Notes: a model not told the origin generated them from the letters alone. A stretch of 14,159 nt of DNA from UBA2730 sp022793235 (GCA_949745755.1 CATJZL010000127.1:1-14159); one strand, 5' to 3'. Counted from the first letter of the stretch, positions 1 through 7,354 are shown. Program-made: numbers and translations.

Positions 1-28
1 AAGGAGAATATTTCCTTATTTTATGAGC

Positions 29-66
29 AAAAAAGTGAATCTGTGGATAACACATTTTCACTTTTT
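29..66. terminator. Strong hairpin at left edge, probable bidirectional terminator
   Basis: A 10-bp perfect stem pairs 30-39 with 57-66, and an inner 4-bp stem TGTG/CACA (42-45 with 51-54) closes a GATAA loop. A T-tract follows on the plus strand and also, read from the complement, on the minus strand, so it could end transcription from either side. A plus-strand frame (3-26) reaches a TGA three bases before the stem, so the tail of a plus-strand gene lying left of the window may end here. That piece is too short to identify. Nothing else is evident between this hairpin and 138. Confidence 0.65.
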
Positions 67-138
67 CTTTTTCCTATTAAATTTTACCTAAACTCAAATT
101 TTAATTTTCTTTTTCGTTTTCTATATTGATTAAATAAT

Positions 139-168
139 AAAAAATTAAAAGATAGTCCTCTACTATCT
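139..168 (-). terminator. Intrinsic terminator of the metal-exporter operon
   Basis: On the minus strand a 7-bp stem AGATAGT/ACTATCT (150-156 with 162-168) encloses a 5-base loop and is followed by a T-rich tract (139-149). It overlaps the TAG stop of the P1B-ATPase gene (163-165), the normal position for a terminator of this two-gene operon. The stem is short, but stem and T-rich tail lie exactly where expected. Confidence 0.6.
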
Positions 169-1989
169 AATTTTTATAATCATAATTTTTAATGTATTTA
201 AAATTGTTAATAAGGTTACTCCTACATCTGCAAAGACTGCTAACCATATTGTTGTATATCCTAAAAGAGATAAGGCTAATATAATAAATTTTGTAAGAAG
301 AGCAAAAACTATATTTGATTTTACTACTTTTTTGGTCATTCTTGCGATTTTTATAGCTTCATTTATTTTTGTCAAATCCTCTTTCATTATAACGATACTA
401 CTCGCTTCTATTGCGATATCACTACCACTCATTCCCATTGAGATACCTAAATTACTTGTAGAAAGTACTGGAGCATCATTCATTCCATCTCCTACAAAAG
501 CTACCATTCCTTTTTCTTTTAATTTTTCTACTTCTCTTACCTTCTCATTAGGAAGTAGTTCTGCCTTATAATAGTCTACATGTAATTTTTCACCAATCGT
601 TTTTACTGCTTCTTTTTGATCGCCAGATAGAATAACAATTTCTTTTATTCCTATATGTCTCAATTCTTTTATCATATTTATAGCTGTATTTTTTAATTTA
701 TCCGCTATTACTATATATCCTAAAAATTCATTTTCTCTAGCTATATAGACAACCGTTCCTTCTTTCTTTTCTTTTTTATATATAATATTTTCTTGTTGCA
801 TTAATTTGTCATTTCCTACTATCAATCTTTGATTTTCATACTGTAATATTACTCCATATCCAGATATTTCTTTAAAGTTACTTATTTTATTCTCATCTAT
901 TTTTTCAGGAAACAAATTTAACACTGTTTTTGCAATTGGATGAGTTGAATAATATTCTGCGTAACTTAGAAGCTTTATCAATTCTCTTTTTTCTATTTTT
1001 GAACTTTCTATTTCTACTACTTCATAAACCCCTTCTGTTAGAGTTCCTGTTTTGTCTAAGGCCATAATTTCTATTTGATCCAAAATGTCTAATTCATTAC
1101 TTCCTTTAACAAGAATATGTTCATGACTCATTCTTCCAATTCCACAAAAGTAACCTAGAGGTACAGATATGACTAAAGCACATGGACAGGATGTTACTAA
1201 AAATATAAGTGAACGATATAGATATGTGTTAAAATCTAGTCCGATAAGTGTTGGAATAAGTGTTAAAAATATGGCTATCCATACTATTATTGGTGTATAA
1301 ATTTTGGCAAATTTTGTAATAAATTTTTCTGCCTTTGCTTTTTTTGTTGCCGCTTCTTCTATACTATTTATTATTTTTTGGGCTGTTGTTGTTTCATAAA
1401 TGCTTGTAGCACAAATTTCTAGTAAACTATCTGTATTTATATAACCACTTAGTACCTCACTTTCCTTCTCTACCACTTTAGGTATTACTTCTCCTGTTAG
1501 ATAGGATGTATCCACATAACTTTTTCCTGCTATTACTTTACCATCTAATGCTATCTTTTCTCCTGGTTTTACAAGAAATACATCTCCTATTTTTATATTT
1601 TTAATTTCTATATCTTCATAACTTTTTCCTTTTTTTAAATGAATTTTATCTATTTTTAGATCCATTAGATCCGTAATTTTCTTTTTTGAGTTATCTACTG
1701 CTAAATCTGATAGGTATTCTCCTATTTGAAATAGCAATATAACTATTACACTTTCTTCTTGTTTATTTATAATAAAGGCCCCAATAGTTGCTAAAATCAT
1801 TAAGAAATTTTCATCAAATATTTGTCCTTTTTTCATTTTCTTTATTGCTTTTCTATATATTTCATAACTAATTATTATATAAGATAATGCTAAAAATAGT
1901 AATTTTAGATTATTTGGCATTAAGTAGGAAAGACCAAATAATGTAAAACTTATAATAATCTTTATTAAATCAAAATTTATTTTTTTCAT
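163..1989 (-). CDS. cadA: P1B-type heavy-metal-exporting ATPase (Zn2+/Cd2+/Pb2+ class), lacking the N-terminal metal-binding domain
   Basis: Membrane ATPase predicted to pump Zn2+, Cd2+ or Pb2+ out of the cell. Visible in order: N-terminal membrane helices, TGE of the actuator domain (165-167), the CPC metal-binding motif in a membrane helix (268-270), the phosphorylation site DKTGT (312-316), the HP motif of P1B ATPases (350-351), GDGMNDAP (500-507), and a last helix pair carrying D588, which matches the conserved Asp of Zn/Cd-transporting members. CPC with this Asp argues for Zn/Cd/Pb rather than copper. At 608 residues it is shorter than E. coli ZntA or S. aureus CadA because it starts almost directly at the first helices, with no HMA domain and no Cys-rich N-terminus. 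It overlaps the upstream repressor gene by 20 bases, so the two are cotranscribed and probably translationally coupled. All catalytic motifs look intact. The exact metal preference is inferred. Confidence 0.93.
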   Translation of the reverse strand: MKKINFDLIKIIISFTLFGLSYLMPNNLKLLFLALSYIIISYEIYRKAIKKMKKGQIFDENFLMILATIGAFIINKQEESVIVILLFQIGEYLSDLAVDNSKKKITDLMDLKIDKIHLKKGKSYEDIEIKNIKIGDVFLVKPGEKIALDGKVIAGKSYVDTSYLTGEVIPKVVEKESEVLSGYINTDSLLEICATSIYETTTAQKIINSIEEAATKKAKAEKFITKFAKIYTPIIVWIAIFLTLIPTLIGLDFNTYLYRSLIFLVTSCPCALVISVPLGYFCGIGRMSHEHILVKGSNELDILDQIEIMALDKTGTLTEGVYEVVEIESSKIEKRELIKLLSYAEYYSTHPIAKTVLNLFPEKIDENKISNFKEISGYGVILQYENQRLIVGNDKLMQQENIIYKKEKKEGTVVYIARENEFLGYIVIADKLKNTAINMIKELRHIGIKEIVILSGDQKEAVKTIGEKLHVDYYKAELLPNEKVREVEKLKEKGMVAFVGDGMNDAPVLSTSNLGISMGMSGSDIAIEASSIVIMKEDLTKINEAIKIARMTKKVVKSNIVFALLTKFIILALSLLGYTTIWLAVFADVGVTLLTILNTLKIMIIKIR

Positions 1990-2287
1990 GTTTTACTCCT
2001 TCTAATATATGTTCTATTCCATATTTTAAGATGACTTCTATATGTTCATCTACAATACTATACTTTACGCTATGCCCTATTTTTTCATGCTTTACTAAAT
2101 TGGCCATTCTTAAATTTTTCAATTGATGCGATACGGCTGATTGTGAAGTATCTATTATTTCTGCGATTTCACTTACATATTTTTCACCAGTTAATAAGAC
2201 ATCTAGTATCATAAGTCTTGTAGGATCAGAGAATATTTTAAAAAATTCACTTAATCCGTTTAATAAGTATTTATTATGTATTTCCAT
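1970..2287 (-). CDS. ArsR/SmtB-family zinc-sensing transcriptional repressor
   Basis: Small winged-helix repressor, 105 residues, that should release its operator when it binds metal. The recognition-helix region is around TSQSAVSHQLKNL (47-59). The C-terminal helix carries D80, H82, H93 and E96. This spacing (+2, +11, +3) equals that of the Zn2+ ligands D104/H106/H117/E120 of cyanobacterial SmtB, so the alpha-5 site looks complete. There is no cysteine, so the CadC-type Cd/Pb site is absent, and Zn2+ (or Co2+) is the likely inducer. I start it at ATG 2287 because AGGAGG lies 4 bases upstream. A start 30 bases earlier (2317) would begin inside the operator and has no ribosome site. It ends in TGA inside the ATPase gene. 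The neighbouring exporter is the obvious target. Confidence 0.92.
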   Translation of the reverse strand: MEIHNKYLLNGLSEFFKIFSDPTRLMILDVLLTGEKYVSEIAEIIDTSQSAVSHQLKNLRMANLVKHEKIGHSVKYSIVDEHIEVILKYGIEHILEGVKHEKNKF

Positions 2288-2310
2288 TTTTCCTCCTATA
2301 TATGTTTTGT

Positions 2311-2324
2311 TGTTCATATAAACA
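2311..2324. promoter_or_regulatory. Probable metal-repressor operator
   Basis: The plus strand reads TGTTCATATAAACA, an imperfect palindrome with TGTT/AACA arms around a central ATAT. It lies immediately downstream of the -10 box and covers the predicted transcription start. SmtB/CzrA-type operators are AT-rich inverted repeats containing TGAACA-like arms, and the arm TGTTCA here is the complement of that. Binding here would block RNA polymerase and give autoregulation of the repressor-exporter operon. Operator identity is inferred from position and symmetry. Confidence 0.6.
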
Positions 2325-2325
2325 T

Positions 2326-2354
2326 ATTATATATTCCTTTTATTCTTCTTGCAA
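2326..2354 (-). promoter_or_regulatory. Sigma-A type promoter of the repressor-exporter operon
   Basis: On the minus strand the -35 box is TTGCAA (2349-2354) and the -10 box is a perfect TATAAT (2326-2331), separated by 17 bases. Transcription should start near 2319, inside the palindrome, about 30 bases before the repressor ATG. Confidence 0.8.
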
Positions 2355-2384
2355 GTTTTTTATGTCATTTTTTCTATATTTGTC

Positions 2385-2417
2385 AAAAAAATAAAAGAAT
2401 ATTTTTAGTATTCTTTT
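2385..2417 (-). terminator. Intrinsic terminator upstream of the repressor promoter
   Basis: A 9-bp perfect stem AAAAGAATA/TATTCTTTT (2393-2401 with 2409-2417) with a 7-base loop is followed on the minus strand by a T-tract that runs straight into TTGACA (2381-2386). It should end transcription coming from queH and the degenerate frame behind it, insulating the metal-resistance operon. The stem is A/T-rich but complete. Confidence 0.65.
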
Positions 2418-2424
2418 AAAAAAA

Positions 2425-2631
2425 TTAATTGTTATTATTAAATAATATTTCTCTAATCATTTTTGTTATTTGCTCTTCACTATAAGTATGATTTATTTGC
2501 AATCAAACCAATTCAATTTCCCTTTTTTTACATATAATATTCTTTATTTTATTTCATTGAAGTTTGACTATATCGTTTTTGTAGAACGGGAAACCATTTT
2601 TCATGCCCTTAATACTTTCGAATTGTGTCAC
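2425..2631 (-). pseudogene. Degenerate reading frame with two in-frame TGA codons, possible gene remnant
   Basis: Between queH and the terminator, one minus-strand frame reads as plausible protein for 68 codons from GTG 2631 to TAA 2425, broken only by TGA at 2554-2556 and 2503-2505. Fragments such as GMKNGFPFYKNDIVKLQ and SEEQITKMIREIL have normal codon composition. Immediately upstream the same frame has a TAG. TGA is a stop elsewhere in this window, so I read this as a decayed gene whose terminator survives just downstream. I do not recognise the family. The alternative is ordinary non-coding sequence that happens to be stop-poor; an overlapping plus-strand frame (2470-2784) looks like a shadow. 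Confidence 0.3.
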
Positions 2632-2665
2632 TTTCTATTTAAGAGGAGATTTTTGCAAAAAACAT

Positions 2666-3277
2666 TCATTTTTTATCGTTTATTTTTTCTTTTTTTGAGT
2701 ATATACAGCCACAATAATCTTGGCGATATAGTTGGTATTTATTTGAATATTCAATACTTTTTTTGTAACCATTTTGCTTTTTAAAATCAGAATATAAGTA
2801 ATTTACAGGACTTTCTTTGGCTATCTCTTCTCCTATTTCATTTATCCAATTAGCATTTTTATAGGGACTTAATGTTAAAGTGCTAGCAAAAAAATCAAAA
2901 TTATTGTCTTCTGCTACTTTTAAAGTCTCTTCTAGTCTTAATTTATAGCATTTAAAACAACGAATTCCTCTTTCAGGGGCCTCCTCTAAACCTTTAGACA
3001 TTTCAAAAAATGCTTCTCTATTGTATCTGCCTTCTAATATTTCTATAGGGTATTTTACTTTAAATTCTTTTATGAATCTTTTTATTTCTTCTAATCTTTT
3101 TTTATATTCTTTTTCTTCTGTAATATTGGGATTATAGTAAAAAATTGTTATTTTAAAATGCTCTCCTAGGCGTTTTAGGCAGGTAGATGAACAAGGAGCA
3201 CAACAAGCGTGTAAAAGAATTTTTGGAACAAAATTTAATTTATTTATTTCCTCTTGCATTTTTAGATCATAATTCAT
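2666..3277 (-). CDS. queH: Epoxyqueuosine reductase QueH
   Basis: Catalyses the last step of queuosine synthesis, reducing epoxyqueuosine to queuosine in the tRNA anticodon wobble position. It is the non-cobalamin alternative to QueG. The 203-residue protein has all the cysteine motifs expected of this family (formerly DUF208): ACCAPC near the N-terminus (C25, C26, C29), a CxxC pair (C107, C110) and CGC near the end (C189, C191), which hold the iron-sulfur cluster and the neighbouring metal site. The region around STLTLSPYKN (132-141) is also typical. The start ATG has AGGAGG seven bases upstream. It ends in TGA. It is divergent from the ZIP transporter gene and has no other queuosine gene beside it. 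I see no clear promoter in the 112-base gap. Confidence 0.93.
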   Translation of the reverse strand: MNYDLKMQEEINKLNFVPKILLHACCAPCSSTCLKRLGEHFKITIFYYNPNITEEKEYKKRLEEIKRFIKEFKVKYPIEILEGRYNREAFFEMSKGLEEAPERGIRCFKCYKLRLEETLKVAEDNNFDFFASTLTLSPYKNANWINEIGEEIAKESPVNYLYSDFKKQNGYKKSIEYSNKYQLYRQDYCGCIYSKKEKINDKK

Positions 3278-3389
3278 AATTGTTCCTCCTATATTTAATT
3301 TAACATAGTTCTATTTAAAATACAATTTTCCCTTTCTTATTTGGTCTTTTTTTCTTTTCTTTTTTATATAATTAGATAGGTGATTATTT

Positions 3390-4130
3390 GTGTTTCATTA
3401 TGCATTTTTATTAACTATTTTAGCTGGTAGTGCTACGCTTTTTGGTATTGTTCCTATTTTATTTCGATTTAGAGATACAAATAAGGTTATTATTTGTTCC
3501 CTTTCTTTTGCAAGTGGCGTAATGATTAGTGCTTCTTTCTTTGATTTGATTCCAGAAGCCTATCTTTATTTTTCATCTCTATATAATAGTTCTATTTTTA
3601 CTTTCCTTTTTCTTGCTATTTTCTTTGTTATGGGAATTTTGATTTCTACATATATTAATAAACATTTGTCATTTAAGGAAGATAACTTATATAAAGTTGG
3701 GATTACTTCTATGCTTGCTATTATTATTCATAATTTACCAGAGGGTATTCTTACTTTTTTAACTGCTTCTATTGATAAGCGTTTAGGTTTTAGTCTATTT
3801 GTTGCTATTTTTTTACATAATATACCAGAGGGGATTAGTATTGCTGTTCCAATCTATTATTCTACAAGTAGCAAATGTAAGGCTTTTTTCTATTCTTTTT
3901 TAGCAGCGATTAGTGAGCCTTTGGGAGCCATTCTTGCTTTTCTATTTTTAAGACATGTGATGAATAATCTATTATTTGGTATTCTCTTAAGCCTTACAGC
4001 AGGCATTATGACCAATATAAGTTTATATGAACTGTTACCAGAGTCTTTTTCTTATAAAAGAAAAAAGATCAGTCTTATCTCTTTTATTATCGGACTTATC
4101 TTTATGTATATTAGTATTTCTATCTTTTAA
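3390..4130 (+). CDS. zupT: ZIP-family divalent metal transporter (ZupT-like)
   Basis: Polytopic inner-membrane transporter of 246 residues, predicted to move Zn2+ and perhaps other divalent metals into the cytoplasm. The two family signatures HNLPEG (114-119) and HNIPEG (143-148) supply metal ligands in the central helices, and EPLGA (176-180) follows as in ZupT/GufA proteins. The histidine-rich loop seen in some eukaryotic members is absent. It starts with GTG, supported by AGGTGA six bases upstream. A TATAAT lies at 3367-3372, but it is so close to the ribosome site that it would give almost no leader, so I do not call it. The stop TAA abuts the stop of the convergent pilin gene with no spacer. 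An importer so close to an exporter operon suggests metal homeostasis genes gathered together, but no common operator is seen. Confidence 0.88.
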   Translation: MFHYAFLLTILAGSATLFGIVPILFRFRDTNKVIICSLSFASGVMISASFFDLIPEAYLYFSSLYNSSIFTFLFLAIFFVMGILISTYINKHLSFKEDNLYKVGITSMLAIIIHNLPEGILTFLTASIDKRLGFSLFVAIFLHNIPEGISIAVPIYYSTSSKCKAFFYSFLAAISEPLGAILAFLFLRHVMNNLLFGILLSLTAGIMTNISLYELLPESFSYKRKKISLISFIIGLIFMYISISIF

Positions 4131-4730
4131 TTATTCTATCTCTTCACATATAGCACTACATGTATAAGTTTTACTTGCACCATTTACAGTTAGGGATAGG
4201 CTACTACATGGACTAGCTTGTAAAGGAGCGACTTTATTTCCTATTGAAGCATTTCCATTCTTAACAGATGGAGCTGCCAAATCATTTTCCAAAACAAAAT
4301 TTTCTACTCCACTATTTCCTTTGTCTACACCAATAAAGTAATAATTAAATTTGTCTCCTTTGGTTCCATCATTTACTACTACTACATATCCTGTTGTATA
4401 AGGCTGACCAAATGAACTTTTATCTCCTCCTCTTTCTAGGAAGATTTTAGTAATTGGAACAGCAACGTAACTTCCAAAGCCTGGTGTTTGGCAAGTTGTG
4501 CTTGCGTTTTGAATTCCTGGTGTTGCAACTGATAGGTCTCCATCAATCATAGCTGTACGCGCTGCATCTATGAATCTTTTTGCATTTGTAGCAAAGGTTT
4601 TTCTTTTTGAATTGGCAATTGATCTTGTTACAGCTGGTAGAGCAGTCATTAAAAGTACAGCCATAATAATGATAACTGCTAATAATTCAATTAAAGTAAA
4701 CCCATTTTTCTTCTTGTTTTCTTTTTCCAT
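4131..4730 (-). CDS. Type IV prepilin-like protein with class III signal peptide
   Basis: 199-residue protein with a short basic leader, then KNG|FTLIELLAVIII: cleavage and N-methylation by a prepilin peptidase is expected between G10 and F11, with the conserved glutamate at mature position 5 (E15). A hydrophobic helix of about 20 residues follows, then SKRKTFATNAKRFIDAART, typical of the exposed part of the pilin helix. The C-terminal globular part matches nothing I know and holds several cysteines, including a cluster near the end (TYTCSAICEE), which could form disulfides. The start is backed by AGGAG upstream. It has its own promoter. The neighbouring gene encodes another prepilin, but no PilB, PilC, PilD or PilQ equivalent is in the window, so it could be a minor pilin, a pseudopilin of a competence-like apparatus, or an independent surface fibre subunit. 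Confidence 0.85.
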   Translation of the reverse strand: MEKENKKKNGFTLIELLAVIIIMAVLLMTALPAVTRSIANSKRKTFATNAKRFIDAARTAMIDGDLSVATPGIQNASTTCQTPGFGSYVAVPITKIFLERGGDKSSFGQPYTTGYVVVVNDGTKGDKFNYYFIGVDKGNSGVENFVLENDLAAPSVKNGNASIGNKVAPLQASPCSSLSLTVNGASKTYTCSAICEEIE

Positions 4731-4766
4731 TTTTATCTTCTCCTCTTATTATCATTTATTAATATA

Positions 4767-4795
4767 ATTTTAGTCTTATTTTAGATAAACGTCAA
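4767..4795 (-). promoter_or_regulatory. Promoter of the downstream prepilin gene
   Basis: On the minus strand TTGACG (4790-4795) and TAAAAT (4767-4772) are 17 bases apart and lie about 35 bases before the ATG at 4730. The second prepilin gene can therefore be transcribed separately from the first. Confidence 0.6.
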
Positions 4796-4814
4796 TCTTT
4801 TTTCATCATAAAAA

Positions 4815-5312
4815 TTAACAAGCGTTATTATAATGTTTAAATGTAGAGCTTCCTAGAGTTGTATAACTATCTGTTACAGTTGTTATTTTGGCGTTTTCTT
4901 TATATAATGTTGTACTTTCACTTAATTTTACTCCCCTATAATATGTTGTTTTATTTGAGTTAAACTCTTCTACTAATTGTACTCTGTATTCGTAAGTCGT
5001 ACCATTATATTTTACAGTTACAAAGGAATAGTTTTCTATATATTTTCCGTCATACGGAGGATTTTGCAAATCAGATCTATCTAGTATAGTGATTGAATAT
5101 TTTTTACATTCTCCTAATGCAGGACGGTTTGTTAGGTCACTTTCAAACTTATATTTTGCTAAAGTAATCATTTTTTTGGCATCCTCTATATAAGTGGTTC
5201 TTTTATTTTTATCAACCATACTGGTTACATTTGGAACCGCAATTGCCATTAAAAGACCCATTATGGTAATTGTAACTAATAATTCGATTAATGTAAAACC
5301 CTTATTATTCAT
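4815..5312 (-). CDS. Type IV prepilin-like protein with class III signal peptide
   Basis: 165-residue protein beginning MNNKG|FTLIELLVTITI: a very short leader, predicted processing between G5 and F6, and the mature E5 (E10). The hydrophobic segment runs to about residue 27, followed by the polar part of the N-terminal helix and a beta-rich C-terminal domain. Only two cysteines are present, one in GECKKYS and one as the very last residue, a layout suited to a disulfide closing the C-terminal loop as in many type IV pilins. AAGGAG lies seven bases before ATG. It precedes the other prepilin gene by 84 bases in the same orientation, and the two share only the N-terminal signature by eye. No assembly genes are adjacent, so its machinery must be encoded elsewhere. 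Confidence 0.87.
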   Translation of the reverse strand: MNNKGFTLIELLVTITIMGLLMAIAVPNVTSMVDKNKRTTYIEDAKKMITLAKYKFESDLTNRPALGECKKYSITILDRSDLQNPPYDGKYIENYSFVTVKYNGTTYEYRVQLVEEFNSNKTTYYRGVKLSESTTLYKENAKITTVTDSYTTLGSSTFKHYNNAC

Positions 5313-5354
5313 AGTTTAACTCCTTATTATTAGTATACCTTATCTCCTATGATA

Positions 5355-5383
5355 ATAAAACTTTAAATCTTTATTCTTGACAA
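5355..5383 (-). promoter_or_regulatory. Possible promoter of the first prepilin gene
   Basis: TTGTCA (5378-5383) and a weak TTTTAT (5355-5360) are 17 bases apart on the minus strand, in the 75-base gap after the GHL10-like gene. A TATACT (5334-5339) lies closer to the start but has no good -35 box. No hairpin terminator is visible in this gap, so readthrough from upstream is also possible. Confidence 0.35.
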
Positions 5384-5387
5384 AACT

Positions 5388-6587
5388 TTACTTATTTCCC
5401 ATTTTTAAAATCCCTTCTAGGTTTTCTAACTCCTTCAAGGTATTTTCTGTATAATATGTTTCATTAAATAGGTTGTCATATCTAAATAAAGAAAATCCAT
5501 GATAATTTGGGGCATTTCTTGAAAGAATAATCTGTCTTTTTATTATATCATTTTGTTTTATCCATTCTTCCCTTCCTTCTTTGGCATATTGATCCTCTAA
5601 ACCGATCTTATAAAATGCTAAGGCATAATAAAGTTTTATTTTTTTATTCTTTACTATAGCATTCCATTCTTTTAGCGTATCATAAAATGGTCTTGCTTGG
5701 TTTGTAAATCCATAATATAATTGTGGCATCAAAAAATCTATATATTTATCACTTTTTGCCCATAATTTTACATCAGCAAAATTTTTATTGTAGTTGTTTT
5801 CTATATTTCCATCTGGTGAGATTCCAAACTCTACTTTTTTATTTATTTTTTTAATCTCTTTGTATACATTTTCTATCAATTCACTTACTATTTTTAAATG
5901 GTATTCTTCTTGGGTTATTTTTTCATCCTCTTTTTTATATTCTTCATATTCTTTTTTGTCTATATCCTTATCTGGATAGAAATAATCATCAAATAATATC
6001 CCTTTACATTTATAATTTTGAATTAATTCTTTTATCCCCTCTATAATATGTTTTTGTACTATACTAGATGCTGGATTATAATAATAAATATCCTCAATCT
6101 TTTTTACTACATCACTATCTTTATAAGAATAAGCAAAACTATCTTTTTCTATTTCCTCTTTCCTTCTTGTTATTCGAAAAGGATTGACCCATAGATAAAG
6201 ATCCATATTTTCTTTTTGACAAACTTTTATAAAGTAGTCTAATACATCATAATGCGTATTATCTTGTAAGATAATACTTTTACTCACTTTGAAATCCTTA
6301 CTTTTATAAATGGCATCATCAAAACTTCTTACTTGCAAAATTATTGTATTCATTCTTTTTTTCTTCGTGTTTTTAATTATATTTTCTATATTTTCTTTGG
6401 ATTTTTCTTCTGTTTTATCTTGAATATAAGTATTTAATTCCATATAAGAGACAAATAGTGCTCTCATTTCTTCCTGTTCTTTTTTCTTTACTGTTTCTAT
6501 TTTTTTTTCTACTTTTACTTGTTTATTTGCTATAACAAAGAAGGAGAATACTACAAATATCGTGAAGAGAATACCCATTTTTTTCAT
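5388..6587 (-). CDS. Membrane-anchored GHL10 (DUF187) family glycosyl hydrolase-like protein
   Basis: 399-residue protein with an N-terminal membrane helix (about 5-20), a charged linker and a single TIM-barrel-like domain of the GHL10/DUF187 family (YngK-like, related to GH10). Family landmarks seen: MRALFVSYMEL at the domain start (41-51), LQVRSFDDAIY (84-94), LYLWVNPFR (130-138), then GILFDDYFYPD, FGISPDG and MPQLYYGF. These proteins are exported and thought to act on cell-wall or extracellular polysaccharides; the substrate is unknown. I choose ATG 6587 because AAGGTG lies six bases before it. The frame is open from a GTG three codons earlier, which overlaps that ribosome site. It follows the DUF421 gene by 46 bases in the same direction. 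Confidence 0.85.
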   Translation of the reverse strand: MKKMGILFTIFVVFSFFVIANKQVKVEKKIETVKKKEQEEMRALFVSYMELNTYIQDKTEEKSKENIENIIKNTKKKRMNTIILQVRSFDDAIYKSKDFKVSKSIILQDNTHYDVLDYFIKVCQKENMDLYLWVNPFRITRRKEEIEKDSFAYSYKDSDVVKKIEDIYYYNPASSIVQKHIIEGIKELIQNYKCKGILFDDYFYPDKDIDKKEYEEYKKEDEKITQEEYHLKIVSELIENVYKEIKKINKKVEFGISPDGNIENNYNKNFADVKLWAKSDKYIDFLMPQLYYGFTNQARPFYDTLKEWNAIVKNKKIKLYYALAFYKIGLEDQYAKEGREEWIKQNDIIKRQIILSRNAPNYHGFSLFRYDNLFNETYYTENTLKELENLEGILKMGNK

Positions 6588-6603
6588 ATTGTTCACCTTT
6601 TTT

Positions 6604-6612
6604 ACTATAGCA
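6604..6612 (-). promoter_or_regulatory. Possible extended -10 promoter of the GHL10-like gene
   Basis: The minus strand reads TGCTATAGT, an extended -10 box, in the gap between the DUF421 gene and the GHL10-like gene. No good -35 box is present, which is tolerated for extended -10 promoters. The predicted start is about 10 bases before the ribosome site. Confidence 0.35.
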
Positions 6613-6633
6613 TCTTCTACTTTCGAATATTGT

Positions 6634-7278
6634 CTATTTCACGTCTTCATTTTTGATAATAAACATTTTATTATTATGATAAAAGGCATAGAACACGTCT
6701 TCTTTTGTTAAGTTTTCTCCTTTTAAAAATTCATCTATCCAAAGGGTTGTTTTATCTATTTCTTTTAAGGTTTGTTCTTGTATTTTTCCATCTAAGATAA
6801 TAGGAAGAGGAAAACTGCCGAAATTCATTCCTTTCTTTGTAAAAACGGATAAATTTCCATTTGTCTCTAATACTGCATAGCTGACTTCTTCTATTGATTT
6901 GATACCTTTATTTCGAAGTTCTGTTAATAAATCTCCTATATTATATCTTTGTTTTATCATCTCTTTAAAATTGATTTTTCCTCTATTAATTATTACTGAT
7001 GGGTTTCCTTCAAATATATCTCTTATCTTTGTATTTCTTAGAATGAGACGTGATGTCATGATTTCTATTAAAGAAATAGCCAATATTGGAAGAACAGATA
7101 TTAAGATATTACTTTGATAATTATCAATACTCATTGCTGCGAGTTCTGAGACAATAAAAGAGACAATCAAATCCATAATACTTAATTCTCCAATTTCTCT
7201 TTTACCCATTAGACGATAAACAAAGCCTATTAAAATATAGAAAAATATTGCTCGAGTTAAAACTGAAATGTATACCAC
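6634..7278 (-). CDS. DUF421 / YetF-like membrane protein
   Basis: 214-residue protein of the DUF421 family, whose Bacillus members include YetF. It has an N-terminal membrane part of about three helices and a cytoplasmic C-terminal domain. Family features seen: RLMGKREIGELSIMDLIVSF after the first helix, the EGNPSVIINRGKINFKEM segment that opens the soluble domain, and DLLTELRNKGI. The molecular role of the family is not settled; in spore formers some members act in the spore membrane, but I see no sporulation context here. Start choice: GTG 7278 has AGGTGA five bases upstream, matching other starts in this window. The longer frame begins at GTG 7287 or ATG 7284, which lie on or too close to that site. 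It is divergent from the small membrane-protein gene. Confidence 0.83.
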   Translation of the reverse strand: MVYISVLTRAIFFYILIGFVYRLMGKREIGELSIMDLIVSFIVSELAAMSIDNYQSNILISVLPILAISLIEIMTSRLILRNTKIRDIFEGNPSVIINRGKINFKEMIKQRYNIGDLLTELRNKGIKSIEEVSYAVLETNGNLSVFTKKGMNFGSFPLPIILDGKIQEQTLKEIDKTTLWIDEFLKGENLTKEDVFYAFYHNNKMFIIKNEDVK

Positions 7279-7354
7279 ATGCATCACCTATTTTTATAAT
7301 GGGTCAATTCATATTTTTTTATGCATAAACATATCTTTTATTAAGAGGTGAATT

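Noticed and set aside
2288..2317. Ten-codon extension of the ArsR-family repressor
   Set aside because: The extended start lies in the operator near the transcription start; AGGAGG directly precedes ATG 2287.
2470..2784. 104-codon plus-strand frame overlapping the end of queH
   Set aside because: It is rich in Phe, Leu and Tyr as expected from reading the complement of A-rich minus-strand sequence, has no ribosome site, and overlaps a confident gene.
3367..3372. TATAAT as the -10 box of the ZIP transporter gene
   Set aside because: It would start transcription at the ribosome site itself, and no -35 box lies at 16-18 bases. Probably chance in AT-rich sequence.
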